NCBI GenBank assembly: GCA_009760855.2
Contig: WPIO01000050.1
Coordinates: forward strand, 2,197,501 to 2,261,500
Length of the DNA stretch: 64,000 bases
Direction of reading: 5' to 3'
From: Cristatella mucedo
Lineage: Eukaryota; Bryozoa; Phylactolaemata; Cristatellidae
Position numbers and translations under genes: made by a program. The notes below the pieces were generated by a model. That model saw only the letters and a program-made list of their open reading frames with translations. It did not search any database and was not told where the DNA came from. The first letter of the stretch is position 1, and each line of letters starts with the position of its first letter. Positions 1 through 13,795 of this stretch are shown piece after piece.

Positions 1-2009
1 GGTTTATCGTAGGACTCACGGTCAGTGGCACACAATGCCTACCCTCCCCCCTCCCCCAGGCCACCGGCTCTGGGGTGGGGGCAGCCAACCCGATATCTCC
101 GGAGCTCCCTTCCCCAACTGCCACTAATGACGAAAGTATGGCCTACTTCGGATGAGCAACCGCTTAGTTCGAGTCGATGCGAACAATTACGATTGCACAC
201 TATAACTTGTTAGTTGCTGGCAGGTCCCCATCCTCCCCCCCCCCGAATAAAATCCAGGCTCAGCTGCCAGCTCCTGGTGGCAGAGCAACGACGTCTGAGC
301 GATGTCCACTCTGATCAACTCGTCTGCCCATGCACTCCTCGAGATCGAATCCGAAGGCGATCTCCTCCAGGTAGAGCCGAGGTGCACACCACACTGCACA
401 CTCGTCGGCCAGTTATGCCTGAGCTGCTTCTTACCGAAGGCAGTATTTCCATTGACTGGAAAACAATGTGAGCCCAATTAAGACTAAACGGCTCACGATC
501 ATGGGTCTACCAACGACATCAAGCCCGACTGCAGCTACAGCTGACACTGATCGGCCGCAGGCTGAGGGTAATATTCAGTGATTTAGCCAAAACTGTTGTC
601 TCGGGCAGCAAACCCTCCTGGTGAGCTCGATTGATGGGTTTTAATGGGAACCGTTGCCAACCGAGGCTAGCCATACCTAATGGTGCAGAAATTCTTCCCT
701 CATTATCTGCTTTTGGCAAGAAACATGGGAATGTCCAGCCGGCCTGCCTCCAGACAGGCACCCTACCCGAATAAGCCGGTCCCTGACTGGGCAGCATGTG
801 ACAGTGAGGCTGACCCTGAAAAAAACACCCATGAGCCCAGGAGGCCTGGGACCACGAGCGATTACCTGCGGCCGACTTGGATCAAAGGAACCAGGACGAA
901 GTTCTCCGACACCCCAGGGACCCGAAAAACGACTTGTCACAGTTAGGCATAGCCAGCCCTCGACCAAGTTGCACCGGATTGTTGAGGTGCTCGCTCTGAC
1001 CGAGGTCAAGGTGAATGTATTTGATGGCCAAGGTTGTAGGCTCGAGCCCCGTGGAATAGAGAATAAATTCTCTTAGGGCACCATAATATAACAGATCCTT
1101 GTAGAAGGCAGTGCCTTCGGTAGCCAGGGGAAGGCTCGGTTGCAAAAGTAGGCTACGGTGCGTGGCCAGGGGACGGTGAATGCCAGGCCACAATTCGTAG
1201 AGGCAGTGTTCAAGTGCATAGGAGTGTCCCACCCCCTTTGGACCTACCCCAAGATGCACATCGTGGCCTTGCCTCCCGACATGCCCTTCAGCTAGACAAC
1301 TGAGATTTGCAGGGGTGGAGGAGTCCGATCACCAGGGAACCACTGCAGCTCCACACACAATTACAGCTTTTCGGCTCGGCTGCTTTACTTTTTTAGAGCC
1401 AGGCACAGAATAGCCACCACCACGATTTTGCCAGCATATCCTATGGCCTGTCTTCATCAGGTGGAGTGGTAAGCAGAGTCGAGGCCACAGCCAGGAAGTG
1501 ATACAGAGTACCCTCCCAAATCATGCGAACAGACGCCCAGAATGCAGGATCTCCCAGCCTTAGCGGCACACTGCTCGGGCGCTCGAAGCCTCTAGCTTTG
1601 CAGCTTTTTTCTTGGCTGCACAAGAAAAGTTGCCGAAAGTGAGCGATGCCGGCAGAGCGAACCGCCAGTCCATCATCCCAGTACTTTGGAAAGAAAGATC
1701 GTGACACAGCTCGAATGAAAAAAGCGGCTGTGCAACCATCACCGGGCAATGATAAAACTTTCTGGTCAGCTCCTATGTAGCCAGTGACTAGTGGCCCAGT
1801 AGGCAGACGACTTGCCGAACCACATTAGCCAAACTGCGACCAAGAGCTGACATCCTTAAGTCCCATCCAGGTCACCATCTCATGTGATCCTGTCGCAGGG
1901 TTACGCAGTGAGATTGACGGCCGGAGCAGAAGAAACACTGTAAGGGATGAGCAGGCCTGCAGAAATGTGGCTGCATGCCACAGCCACCTATCTTAGTTCA
2001 GTCGAGGCC
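1..2009. other. No recognisable gene (SINE-A only)
   Basis: Apart from the SINE-A at 970-1095, no conserved frame, RNA gene or repeat was recognised. All open frames are short and mutually overlapping. Confidence 0.5.
970..1095 (+). mobile_element. SINE-A (tRNA-headed), truncated head
   Basis: AGGTGCTCGCTCTGACCGAG, a B-box-like GGCTCGAGCCCCG and the tail AATAAATTCTCTTAGGGC mark the family. The A-box end is weak. Confidence 0.75.
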
Positions 2010-2275
2010 AATAATAATAATAATAATGATATATTTGATAAAGCGCCCTCAGAGAACTCAATCTCTTTCTAGGCCCTTTACATTTGCTGCAAAGGAAACA
2101 TGATCGAATGGTGAATGGTATCACGCTTGATAAACAGCATGAATAACATGGTTAGGGGCGACATGCACAGGGTCAGCATGCAAGTGTGATTGGTGGCTGC
2201 ATGTGCCACTTCTGAGCAATGCCCCTTGGAGATCCACACTGAGACCAATGAAGGGCCGATTCCAGGGCGTGACAA
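2010..2275 (-). mobile_element. LINE-B 3' tail
   Basis: The copy begins with the reversed tail repeat (AATAATAATAAT), then the stem-loop region ATAAAGCGCCCTCAGAGAAC to AGGCCCTTTACATTTGC, then the GGTTAGGGGCGACATGCACAG block shared with the copy at 51608. Similarity fades after about 2240. Confidence 0.85.
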
Positions 2276-3699
2276 ATCGCCAACTGAGCAAAAGGCTTTC
2301 TTTTAAATTAAAACTGTATTCCCTTCTAAGCAGAAGCTGAGAGCAAGGATGCCCCTAGTCTCATACAGAGGTCCTCGTCGAAGGATCCAGCGTGTGATGA
2401 TGGGACGTCTCTCAACCTTGTGGAAAGCCCCGAACAGGCCAGCGATCTACTTCTAAAGACCTGCTAGATGGAGGCCAGTGCTCACAAGGAGGTAACTGGC
2501 TGCATGACGTGCAATCTCCCAGCAACCGCCAGAGTGGCCGGGCAGGCTTTAAAGCTGCCAGTCGATGCCAGGCTCCCATTGTGGTTTTCCCAGGAGAGAA
2601 GACACAGTGGGTGGGGGAGGCTTACGATCGATCATCACAAGATGCTAACGATAACAGCCAGCTCCGACTGCTAGTAGACACAGGCTGGCAGTTATCAGAA
2701 CCGCAGCCCACGATTATGTGTTGCTAACGATAATGTTTGCAATCGCCAGTTTCACTTCTAAAAAGGCAAGTTTGCAGCCGGCTCCTCCGACAATGTCCGA
2801 CAGAGCCTGCCCAGACACCGTCTGTCATCCCCACCCTGTCGAGCTTCATCAATCAGGGTTCATTGCGACCGAATGCTTCAGTCACAAGCTACTTCCTTTA
2901 CCAGTAGCTTCTGTCGTCAGAGATACCGAGCCGACAAGCAACCATGTCGTATCATTAATCCCACTGGATCGAAGGCTTTACCTGTGGCTGCACAGCTACC
3001 GCATGACAAGAGAAATCGGCAAACAGACAAGACACCGAGATGCTGTTATGCAATACTGACATCGGATTCCATCCCCGATTTATCTGCGCAATGCAGGCAC
3101 CCCGGTACACTCACAGAGACCTAAGCAGCAGGCACACTCCTGCTGATTCGAAGCTGCTGCCGATGTTCAGCCATGCTCTGACGATGCGTCGCCAAACTGG
3201 AGTGAGTGCCCTAGCAGGTCCTGCCCGGTCCTCCCTTCTGACCAACCCGAACGAGGCATGCAAGGTGGGTTGCCACCTGGCATGCCTCGTTCAGATCCCA
3301 AGATTGGCCTCTGGAAAAGGACCAGCGATTGCCTCCGCCTTAGAGTAAGCCTGGCTCTGACTAACACCGAGCAACTGTCCTGCACTTGTCTCAGATGTAG
3401 CATATGATCAGTTGAATGATCTTTGCGATCAGCTCGGGGGTTTATCCCCCTCCCTCAATCAGTAGATAGCCGATCGGTAGTAAGATTAGTGGGAAGCTCT
3501 GCTGCATGGAGCTAATGAAGCAATCAGCAGACCACTACTGGCTCTGAGCAGGATAACTACCCAGACAAAAGGCACAACTTATGCTAGTGAAACAATCGCA
3601 GCATGATACTTGGAGCAGGGCACATGCTCGATAGATTTAAATTAGTTCGATCAGATACTAACCTGGTGGCACCGAATTCCTGGCTCCAGGACATCCCCT

Positions 3700-3860
<161 letters not shown>

Positions 3861-3994
3861 TTTATAAACTGTAATGCTGACTTAGCATGCCTACATCGAC
3901 CCCCACACATGCAAGAATGCAAATAGCGGCTGAACCATCGGTTAAACTTGTTGGGTGAAACCACCACAGGCATGCACATAAGTGAAGCCGTGTG

Positions 3995-3998
3995 CACG

Positions 3999-4058
<60 letters not shown>

Positions 4059-4108
4059 CACATGCACACACACACACACACACACACACACGTACACACA
4101 CACACACT
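3995..4108. repeat. (CA)n microsatellite with CGCG start
   Basis: An alternating purine-pyrimidine run: CACGCACGCGCGCGCA, then CA repeats with two or three interruptions. It is the complement in kind of the TG tract 160 bp earlier. Confidence 0.97.
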
Positions 4109-4644
4109 CTCGCAAGTTTCCACTTGCCTTTCCAGCCTTTGCTATGTGCCTAGAATAATGTATTTATTTTCTATTTAGGTTGCTACACTATCCTTTACCA
4201 CTGATATTGTTATTACTTTTAAACGTTAAATAGTACAACGATTCTAGGTAGCATGATAGTTAAAACACCGAGGCAAAGCCACTCACGTGGTCCCGAAGTT
4301 CCTGCAGCATCGCATCAAAGAGCAAGCCGAGCAGGCTGCATCTCACAGGCTACAAAGCTAGCCCCTACCACATTAGGGTCGAAAATGTCAGCCATGTTGA
4401 CGACCACAGTGCCGAGCACAATGAGAATTTGACTGCTTTCTGTGGCAAGTGATCGGCTAAAACAAGCTCTAGGACTGTCTTGCCTCAATCTAGCCAGGCA
4501 GAAGCAGGTAGCTCACTGCCAAGGACCAGCTGTTTTCAGCCCTAGAATTGCAGGGCACGAGGCCACACGTGAAGCCTAGAGTGGCCAGGTGCCAGAAACC
4601 AGCAGCTGCAGCTAAGCTGTAATACCTAAGGTGAGCTGATTTAA

Positions 4645-4800
4645 CAGCCTCGTTTATATAGCAGCAGAAGAGCCTTCACAACTCTCACCACTGCTTGGAG
4701 TAAGCAATAAAGGATCGCCCATTGCAGGACTCAAACCTGCCACTTGCGTCGTGAAGAGCAAGCACTTTACCTCCGGGGTTAAAATGGGTTAAACCCAGCG
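4645..4800 (-). mobile_element. SINE-B
   Basis: On the minus strand the copy runs from a head around 4790 (AGGTAAAGTGCTTGCTC) through GGTTTGAGTCCTGCAATGG to GGCTCTTCTGCTGCTATATA at the 3' end. Confidence 0.8.
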
Positions 4801-4864
4801 GCAAAATCGGCGTTCTAAGCCAACTTTGAACTGGTATTATACAATGAGATGGTGGAGGCCTTGG

Positions 4865-4979
<115 letters not shown>

Positions 4980-6741
4980 ACTCACTCTTTTCCTGGGTTA
5001 TCAGTGCCAAGTCACCCAGGTAGGTGTCCTCCGTTGGGGAGTGGCCTGTTATCGAGCTGTCCCTTCTAGATTTGTGCTGCTGGGCAGGACTTGGCTCCAG
5101 TGACTCACTGCAGCAGGGCTGCAGCCACCTTGCATGTGTCTGGGACTCCCTGCATAGGCTGCAGCAGGGATAGAAAGATCCTGGTGGTGCAACCTATTCC
5201 CTCCACCCCCTCTCTACCCCCCTCCCACTAGCCTCTCCCTAGCTAGGCCAGGCCACTTTTTTGGTGCAAACGCCATAGATATGCAGCAGTTCTACACTTC
5301 TACACAGAGTAAGCACCAGAACAACTTAAAAAAGGAGGTTCACATTCCACGAACGCTGCAGTTTCGAACACTAGGTCAAACCGAAAGAAAATGACAAGGG
5401 GGCTACTAACGTGGCTATCTAACCACTACAAGGTCACTAATGGCAGGACAATCTATAATCAGCAAGTAATTGCTCTGTCACACATCACCACGTAAGCTAA
5501 ACAGGCCAAAATGGATCAGATTGCCTCACCGGCAAGGAAGGCAGTAGTACTTTTATGGAAGAGGTAAGGTCAAGGTCTAGCCCTTCTCTGGTAATATTCT
5601 CTGGTAAGTCCTGAGGATGCCTAGGAATAAAACATTAATAAAAAACCTAGATTAGCAGTTGGATGTGTGGACACGGCTGTCCATCAAGACCCCACATAAT
5701 CCTGAGTTGCTGCTCGCCCGGCTGTCGACCGGCAACACGAGCAGCAACTACTGTGGCTGCTGCTACTCGGCATGAAGCTGCTGTGGCGGTTTGAGGCCGA
5801 GGGCACAGCGCGAGCCATTGAATACAGCACAAGCAATTGGGCAGAGCAAGCCGGACGAAAAGCTGTCGATTCTGGAAGCAGAAAAGGCCATACTCCCACA
5901 GTGATATGGGGTTAACCATCGAGAAAAGACGACGTTGCACCACGAGCTCATCCACGAACGATACGTGATAGACTTTTCACTGTGTGGATTAAATATGAGG
6001 GTCTGCACAGAGAATAGATAATCAAGAACTCATTAACAGACAACAGACAGCTGTACCGGCCCGGCTTTGCAGTGGCTGGCGATACCAACTGGCAAGCAAC
6101 AAACCCCAGGCAAGCCCCTTGAAAAAGATGACTGCCGTTTTTCAGTAAGCAAATCCAGCACCTCGAGCTCACTCCGAAGAATTCAAGCGATGACCGACTC
6201 CGTGCCGAGAAGGCCACCAACTTCACAGCAGTTCTGCATAGACTCATGCTAGACGACACTGTGTCTTGAGCAAAAGGCCAATAGACGGTGCCTTGTTTCT
6301 GAAAAGGTCCCCTCTGACCGTCCGACCCCCCCCCCCGAAGCCCAAGCGAAGCTGCAGTCAATTGGCCGTGGGCTGCCCACTGCCGAGCACATGCAGCCGC
6401 AGGACACGAGTGCTCAGCTTGCAGCTTGTTGCTCGGATGGCAGAGGCGGCGAGCAGCATGAGGCAGCAAGTATTTGTCATGTTGCAAGGCCAGCGCAGAA
6501 TGGACTGCCTACAGGTAGCTGCATTTTTTAGTCGAAGGCTTTATTATGCAAACCTCGTGTCCTGTTGCACAATCGAGCGGCTGGCCTAGATAAACTAGAG
6601 TCTTCAAGCTGTTCTACAATGCTAATCAGGCTTCGGCGATTAGTCACAAAGCCTGCCTATCTAATGCAAGCAGTTGATCAGCCAGCAGGTAGCAGGGCTA
6701 TGCGCCACCACGACCACCCCAGGAAACTCGTCCTGAGACAT

Positions 6742-6743
<2 letters not shown>

Positions 6744-6815
<72 letters not shown>
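6744..6815. repeat. (CT)n microsatellite
   Basis: About 70 bp of uninterrupted CT. Confidence 0.97.
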
Positions 6816-6817
<2 letters not shown>

Positions 6818-7464
6818 GATATCCTTTGAGGTATTCGTTAATTGTATGCATCCATTAGACGAGCCACATTCTAAGTTTTACTTGGCCCCACTGTTACTAG
6901 CGGCCAGTTTTGGTGTGTGCCGCCACAAGCCAGCATCGGCTTGCTAGCTTTCAAGCTAACGACGCACCAGCCTTGCGAAACGCGAGTCTGCATTGACGTC
7001 TCACTGCGCAAATGAACAGGAGCCTACACAGCCTGAGGCGTCGATCTGCGAAGACAGCCAAGAGGTAATCACTTGACAAAGCTGGCTGTAAAATGGGCAG
7101 TTTGGTTGGGAGCAGAGTTTGGGCATCAATTAGCTGTGCTCGTGAAGAATTCTCATGCGATCCTTGACGATGAAGCCTCGAGCATCCAACGTGTCGAGTA
7201 CATGCGAAAGTCACACCGAAAAGCGGCAGCAAAGTGACCAAGCTTAGCGGTGACGAAAGCAGTGTCGAGCCCGCTCTGGCTGGGGACACCTTACAAAAGA
7301 ACGAGTGAGCGCCAAGTGGAAAATGTAGCAGCGGGCAAAGTGCTGTCGTGCACTCTCCTCTGGTGGCAAGCGACCGCTTTGAACAGGATAGGCCATTTTA
7401 CTTCATCGCCAGCTGGCATCGGCCTCGGTTCTTCCTGCAGTCAATGCTTATGCCGGCCTAGGGC

Positions 7465-7532
7465 AGAGGTCGCAGAGGCAGAGGTCACTGTAGCAGAGGT
7501 CATTGTAGCAGAGGTCACTGTGGCAGAGGTCC
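7465..7532 (+). repeat. Short tandem repeat, GCAGAGGTCACTGTA type
   Basis: Imperfect 12-18 bp units repeat about four or five times (GCAGAGGTCACTGTA, GCAGAGGTCATTGTA, GCAGAGGTCACTGTG). A + frame reads VAEVTVAEV-like repeats, but nothing else supports coding. Confidence 0.85.
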
Positions 7533-9049
7533 TGCAGGACACAGGACTGGAGGCCGGACTCACTGGCACAAGCTAGCAGACCGGCAGCTTTGCTAGCGAC
7601 TGGCTTTGCCCATTACTGGCGTGCTTTCGAGCAGCGAAACACCCAGATCTTACAGCTGCCCCACAGGCAATTGTTACCAAATAGTGCCAGTGAGTCCACA
7701 TATACACGAAGCTAGCTCAAACTCAAAAGAAATACAAAATCTAACTATTAAACAAATTGCCGTAAACCCCTTAACATACAACCATACTAAACCCAAAACT
7801 ATAAAGCCTAAGTTAAAAAGATAACTAAAACATGTTAATTTAAAGTAAATATAAAATAGGCTGGCGACCATGTTGAACAGCCAGCTAAATGAGCACTCAG
7901 CCAATTGCAGACCTGACATCGAAGTATGAACAAACGATGCCGTATTAGCTGACCGAAGCTTCCCCCGGAGCCAATAGCTGACTCGAAGCTCTCTATAAAT
8001 GGTGTCAATGAAGTGGCTACAGCATGCAAAGCCGCTGACCTCAGCCAAAACTCGGTCAGACGGCCTCAGCCTGCAGCAGCCAGGGTGGGATGGCATTCGA
8101 AATACCTGCCAAAATAAATGCAGCTCCCGACCCCTCAGGAGGGTGAAGCATCCCAGCGACCATCGGGAGCAGCAGCGGCGGCTTCGAGGTCTCCGGAGAG
8201 CTGCTGCTGCTGCCCCTCCTAGCACCACTAGCAGCACCGAGACCACCATGCTGTCACCACTCTGTTAGGTAATCTGCAGGCAGGCCTTTCTACAGGCAAT
8301 GCACCACCACTGTTCCAGTGTAGGCATGCAGCCGCAGGCATAAACCCGTGCTCTTCCCTTTAGCTCTTCTCCACGTTCTTCCTTTAGCTCTTCTCTTAGG
8401 GCATTCAGCCTGATAACAAGCTGCAACAGTTGTCTGCTTCCTGAGGTTCGACTCCATCGACAAACAAGACCAACAAGACGCTCCTATTGCAGGCAGGAAC
8501 GACATCGCGACGATAGCCTAGTGAACTCATAGGAAACAGACTATTGTGCCAGGAAATGCAGCCCAGCTTTGGTCCAGTTTCACGGATCCCTGAGAGGGGC
8601 TTTAGGAAAGGTCTAAGACAGGCTGCAAAAAGAGATCGCTACGGCACAGCATCCAGGGTCGAGCCAGGAACAGCAGCTACTGTGTCACTTTGCCGAACTC
8701 CTCTCTCAATGAACACAGAACTGGCGGTCATTGACTAGCAGCAGGTTAGAACAGCAGGCAGACTGAGATAGGACAAACCTGAGTCGAGAGACTAGCAGGT
8801 AGCTGACAAGGAAGAATTCAAGGATTCAAGCCAATTGTACTTTGGAATTTAGGCACGCCGGGAACTCAAGGGGGGGCTACAGCAAAAGCAAAGCAGGTTC
8901 TGGGATTGTACAAATTTGGGCTGAAATATTAGTAGGATTAATATCTTGCTAACTAAGTGACAGTTAAATCGTGGTACTAAGCCCCTGGTAATAAATGCAA
9001 ACACGAACGGAAGAGAACTGCTAAGTAGATAATAACAGAGTACAACAAG

Positions 9050-9237
9050 ACAGACAGGCAGACACACACGCACGCACACAGATAGAGAGCAAGAGAGAGA
9101 GAGAGAGAGAGAGAGACAGATAGACACACACACAGACAGACAGACAGAGACAAACACACCGACAGACAGACAGAGAGATAGAGAGACAGAGAGACAGAGA
9201 GGGAGAGATGGAGAGAAAGAGACAGAGACAGAGAGAG
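9050..9237. repeat. Mixed GA / CAGA / CA microsatellite, first unit
   Basis: Runs of GACAGACAG, CACACGCACGCACA, (GA)n and AGAGACAG occur together. It is followed by a 155-bp unique block that recurs after the next microsatellite. Confidence 0.95.
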
Positions 9238-9393
9238 ACTTCAGCAGATCATAAGGCCACCGCCCCAGGCTTTGAGCAGCTGATTTTAAACTGGACGGGG
9301 ACTGGTCAGCCTACATTGGGAGAGGGTTGGTGGGAAAGGTGAGTGTATCAAGTGGGTAAATCAAAATCGATCGAGCCAGCTCGTCCAACGAGG
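9238..9393 (+). repeat. 155-bp block, copy 1
   Basis: Contains GATTTTAAACTGGACGGGG, TTGGGAGAGGGTTGGTGGG and GAGTGTATCAAGTGGGTAAA; nearly identical to 9708-9864 over its second half. Confidence 0.9.
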
Positions 9394-9394
9394 A

Positions 9395-9706
<312 letters not shown>

Positions 9707-9707
9707 A

Positions 9708-9864
9708 AACTTCGGCAGACAATTATGCCAACATCCCCAAGCTTAGAGCAGCCGATTTTAAACTGGGCGGGGACTGGTCAGCCTACATTGGGAGAGGGTT
9801 GGTAGGAAAGGTGAGTGTATCAAGTGGGTGAATCAAAATCAATCAAGCAAGCTTGTCCAACAAG
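9708..9864 (+). repeat. 155-bp block, copy 2
   Basis: Contains GATTTTAAACTGGGCGGGG, TTGGGAGAGGGTTGGTAGG and GAGTGTATCAAGTGGGTGAA. The copies diverge more at the start than in the second half. Confidence 0.9.
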
Positions 9865-10678
9865 GAGGCGAGCTTGTGAAAGTGCAAGTGAATGGAGCTG
9901 CTGCCACGTCGACTCTGCTGCTCTGAATCAACTTGGAAACACTACTCCTCGGTTCTGGAAGCATCGCGTGACGGTTGCAGAGACCGACCGATCTGCTCGG
10001 CCACGGATTCTTTCGTAAAGAGGAACTTCAGAAACCTTATCGAACCGCCGGCGGAGAGCACGAAGCAGCAGCACCATTACAGAGCCTTAGAGGTTTCCGA
10101 GGCACAATGCAAGACCCACTGAAATTATTCCTCAGGCTCGATCTGCCCCCATCGACTCCGAAGTCAAAATCGTGCACACGAGCATGCACGTGCCCACGTG
10201 AATGAAAGAATCGATGCTTCTACCTCAATGCCCACGCCAGCCTTCAGGCATGCATGCTCACGCGCACATGCACGCTCACACTGCGAATACGACAGCGAGC
10301 ATCTAGCAGCGCCGGCTTCGGTTCGCACAGGAGTCCGGCAGCAGCAGGTGACTGACAGACTGGCAAATATGTTGCCGTGAATGACCAGCAGGCAGTTTGC
10401 AGGTGAACAGTGGCAGAGCGATTGCCTTGATCGGCTTCCAATAGAAATCCCAATAGGAAATCCTAACCATAGTCAGCAGAGGCGTGAGCTTGGGGCCGGG
10501 CTGTGCCGTGAGATGTGGACCACGGAGGGGAAAGGGGGGCTATGAGCCCTTGAGCTGAGCTAATTCACTTACTTTGACTGCCATAAAGCAGGTCAGCAGC
10601 ACGAGATGATCCGACAGGCGGTTCTCCACCCTGGCTCGTCTTCCAGAGGATTGTGGGTTTGGAGCATCTAGCAGGTAG

Positions 10679-10705
10679 ACTGCTGCTGCTGCTGCTGCTG
10701 CTGCT
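10679..10705. repeat. (CTG)n trinucleotide repeat
   Basis: Nine CTG/GCT units in a row. Confidence 0.95.
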
Positions 10706-11841
10706 CAGCACCAGTGGGATGCAGTCGCAGTCGTAACGACTCACGGTCAGCTGGCTGTTGGGTGCAGCATCACAGCAAGCCTGCTTTGAACTGAGGGAGG
10801 AGCAGGCGTTCCGGGGCAGGTCGTAAGCAAGCTAAAAGCTCTCTGTGCTGACCAATCAATCGTGTGGCCCCACCCCCAACCCGACACAGGAGGTCCTGGC
10901 CAAAATGAGACAGACATTGGATGCACACTGCTGGTGGTAACTGGGCAGTAGCCACCCAATGCTGCTCTCCGTTTTCCCGAGCCAATCAGCTCACAGTCGC
11001 TGGCTGTCATGTCAGAGACAGCTTTAAGAATCTCACTTCGATAGAACAGGTTATCTAACCACCCGTAGAAGATGCAGAGAGGCAGTGGAGGATGTGGTAA
11101 GACAGAGAGGAAAAGAATGAAATAAAGTATTTAAACGAATGAGCTGCCGGCTCACAGGCATAGGCCACAATCATTGATGCCAGAAAGAACCTTGCCTTCC
11201 GTCTTTAGACTAAGCTGAAGGTGCGTCTTCCTGCTTGAGACTATATCACTTGTTGAAAAGGACTGAAAGCTTAGCAGGTTCAAAAATGACTAAGGCAGAA
11301 ATGTCGCGCACTAAAATTGGTCAGCTGCCTCCCCCAGCTAAATGGTATCAGGCAATCAGGTGAACAAGCCCATGGAAGGATTGCAGCAGTGTGGTGACTT
11401 GCATGGCCTTGCATGGCCTTGCATGACCTATCCTAGAACTTGGGTGTAATGTGGAGGCAGTCATCTTACAAACGCAACTATGCAAGGCCTGGGTATCTCG
11501 CTCTCACTTGCTTGTTTAGCAGCTCTGCTGCCCACTGACACGGGATCCTCATTTGAAGCCGCACGGCATCAGTCTGAAGTCACCTCTGCTTCACTGCAGT
11601 GCATAGACCGAGAGACCAACTGACGTTCACTGACCATCTGCACCAGCTAACGAGAATGTTCGCACGGTAGCTAGGCTGCAGGTTGAGAGCACGGTTGCTG
11701 TCTGAACGTTTCCTATACAGCAAAAAAGGCATGCATCGCCCAAATGCCTTTATTGGTCTCTATCGCTTGCTCACTCACAGTCCGTCTGTTAAATTGTCTC
11801 TCCGTCTCTCTCTTCTCTTCCACTCTTTCACCCTCCCCACC

Positions 11842-11941
<100 letters not shown>

Positions 11942-12734
11942 CCTCACTCAGTCTCTTCCCTTTCTCTGACAATCACTCTTTGCTTTCACATCAATCAGCA
12001 CTGCATTGTGCGCATTGCTGCACTACGTAGATTCGGTATGTAGCTCGAGAAGGAGTGCTCTCTAGGAAAACGCCTCACTCGGTAAGGGCCCTTTGTGGTT
12101 GGTAGACAGCCATTTTTGAAGGCCACCTTTTCAGCCCCACTTATGGACATGGCATTCTTCCGGTGACCAAGTCCTAAGCTGTTGCATATCTGGATACAAA
12201 GTGAAACTCAAGCATACTAAATAAGAACAGTAGGTAGAAGGCAAAAAGTCAAGTAAACAGAGGTGTGGCTGAGCTACCGGCCACACAGGCACACATCTGC
12301 GCACAAGACCTCGCGCAAGCCACGAAGCTTGTGCACACTCGCATTTGTGTTCAGAGAAGGTGCAGATTGCGAAATCTGGATTCCACCGTCACTTTTGCAA
12401 CCAGTAGTGGTGAGTGGCCTCTGCCAACAGCTAGATGGTAATCAAACACAGTTTTTTAGTCCTCAGTGAATCGCCAACTGCATAAGCAACAGCAACCTGA
12501 CAGAGGAAATAGCTTGCTCCTCCCATTGGTAGTGCCATTTGGGCTTGTGACAGCCGAGCAGCAGCTCTTGATGGCATTTAGAGCTGTAGCCAAGACACGC
12601 AAATACAGCATCCATTGCCGACACTGCTTCTGCAAATCCAGCAGAAAAATCTAGCTAAGATGCCTCAACGGGACACGTGACCTGGACGCGTCAATTTAGT
12701 GTCAGGATTATGTGTAACAGCCAACCGCCATCTA

Positions 12735-12830
12735 TTTATTCGACCATGCTTCCTTTGCAGCATATGTAAAGTACCTCGAAAGAGATTAAGTTATCTGAGG
12801 ATTCTATACAAATATATTACTAATATCATG
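12735..12830 (+). mobile_element. LINE-B 3' tail
   Basis: GCTTCCTTTGCAGCATATG, AAAGTACCTCGAAAGAGATT and TTATCTGAGGATTCTATAC follow the LINE-B 3' end, followed by AT-rich sequence. Only the last 100 bp or so are present. Confidence 0.75.
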
Positions 12831-13679
12831 TATTCTCTAATATTAAATTGGCTCACTGCTAACTGAGCAAAAGAAATCTCAGCAGTTATCCTAAAAACAG
12901 ATTCTGCCACCCGCAAAGTAAGAATGGTCCACATTGTGGCCATACAAGCCTACGGATCACGGATCACGTATGATACAAGAAGAAATTAAGTAGTTAGCAA
13001 CAGAAATTCTCCTAACCAACTATGCTGATTTTTCTAAAAATTAAAGAACACTGAAACTTGTTCCACAACGTCTTGGCTCACTTCAGAATCATGGCAGATC
13101 ATACATAAAAGAATTATGAGGTCCAGCAAAAAGTGTGTACTGGCTAAAGATGTACATGAGACCATGCAAGACCATTGCACGGAATACGGAGCACGGGTGC
13201 ATAGTTCTCTGGGCTGCCTGGCATACAAACTTCGAAACGAACAAATACCTGCACAGATACACTGACTTCATCTGGCATCATTGTGAGAAAGACTTCCATT
13301 TGTCTGCTGTGCTACTATACCACTCTGCTATTCACCTTTATAGTTAAGCTTCAAAAAGTACTCACTTCCTGCTTTATCGAGCAGAACTCTTTTTTTTCTG
13401 TTTAAGCTGCAGTCTTTGAGAGATAGCATCATTTAGAGCAGCTGCAACCAAAACTCAATGCACAGATGCAAACGATGATCCTTCTAAATTTTGAGAGAGA
13501 TCTAGAGAGAGAGAGAGATGTGCGAGAGTAAACCAGGCTACATGCTGAGACGTTGTGCCTAACAAATCCTGAGAAAACAAGTGCCAGTCACTCCACAGGG
13601 AATGATCAGACTAATCGTGACTGTTTCTCAGGAGTAAGAAATACAGATACATCACATGCCACCACATCTAATATATCAT

Positions 13680-13795
13680 ATTTAAATTGTTTGCATAGCA
13701 TCACAAGAGAACTGAATCGCTACCCGGGAGCTTCAAATATCTCGAATGGCTCGAGCCCACGACCTCGGTCGTAAAGGTGAGCACCTTGACGTCGA
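13680..13795 (-). mobile_element. SINE-A
   Basis: Minus-strand copy: the tail CACAAGAGAACTGAATCGC, the B-box GGCTCGAGCCCACGACCTC and the head GGTGAGCACCTTGACG. Moderately diverged. Confidence 0.75.

Noticed and set aside
5948-6487. 179-codon minus frame
   Set aside because: No motif, biased composition, and overlapped by several other frames; likely chance.
7250-7576. 108-codon + frame with VAEVTVAEV repeats
   Set aside because: The repeat is a short DNA tandem repeat; flanking residues show no family and there is no sign of splicing.
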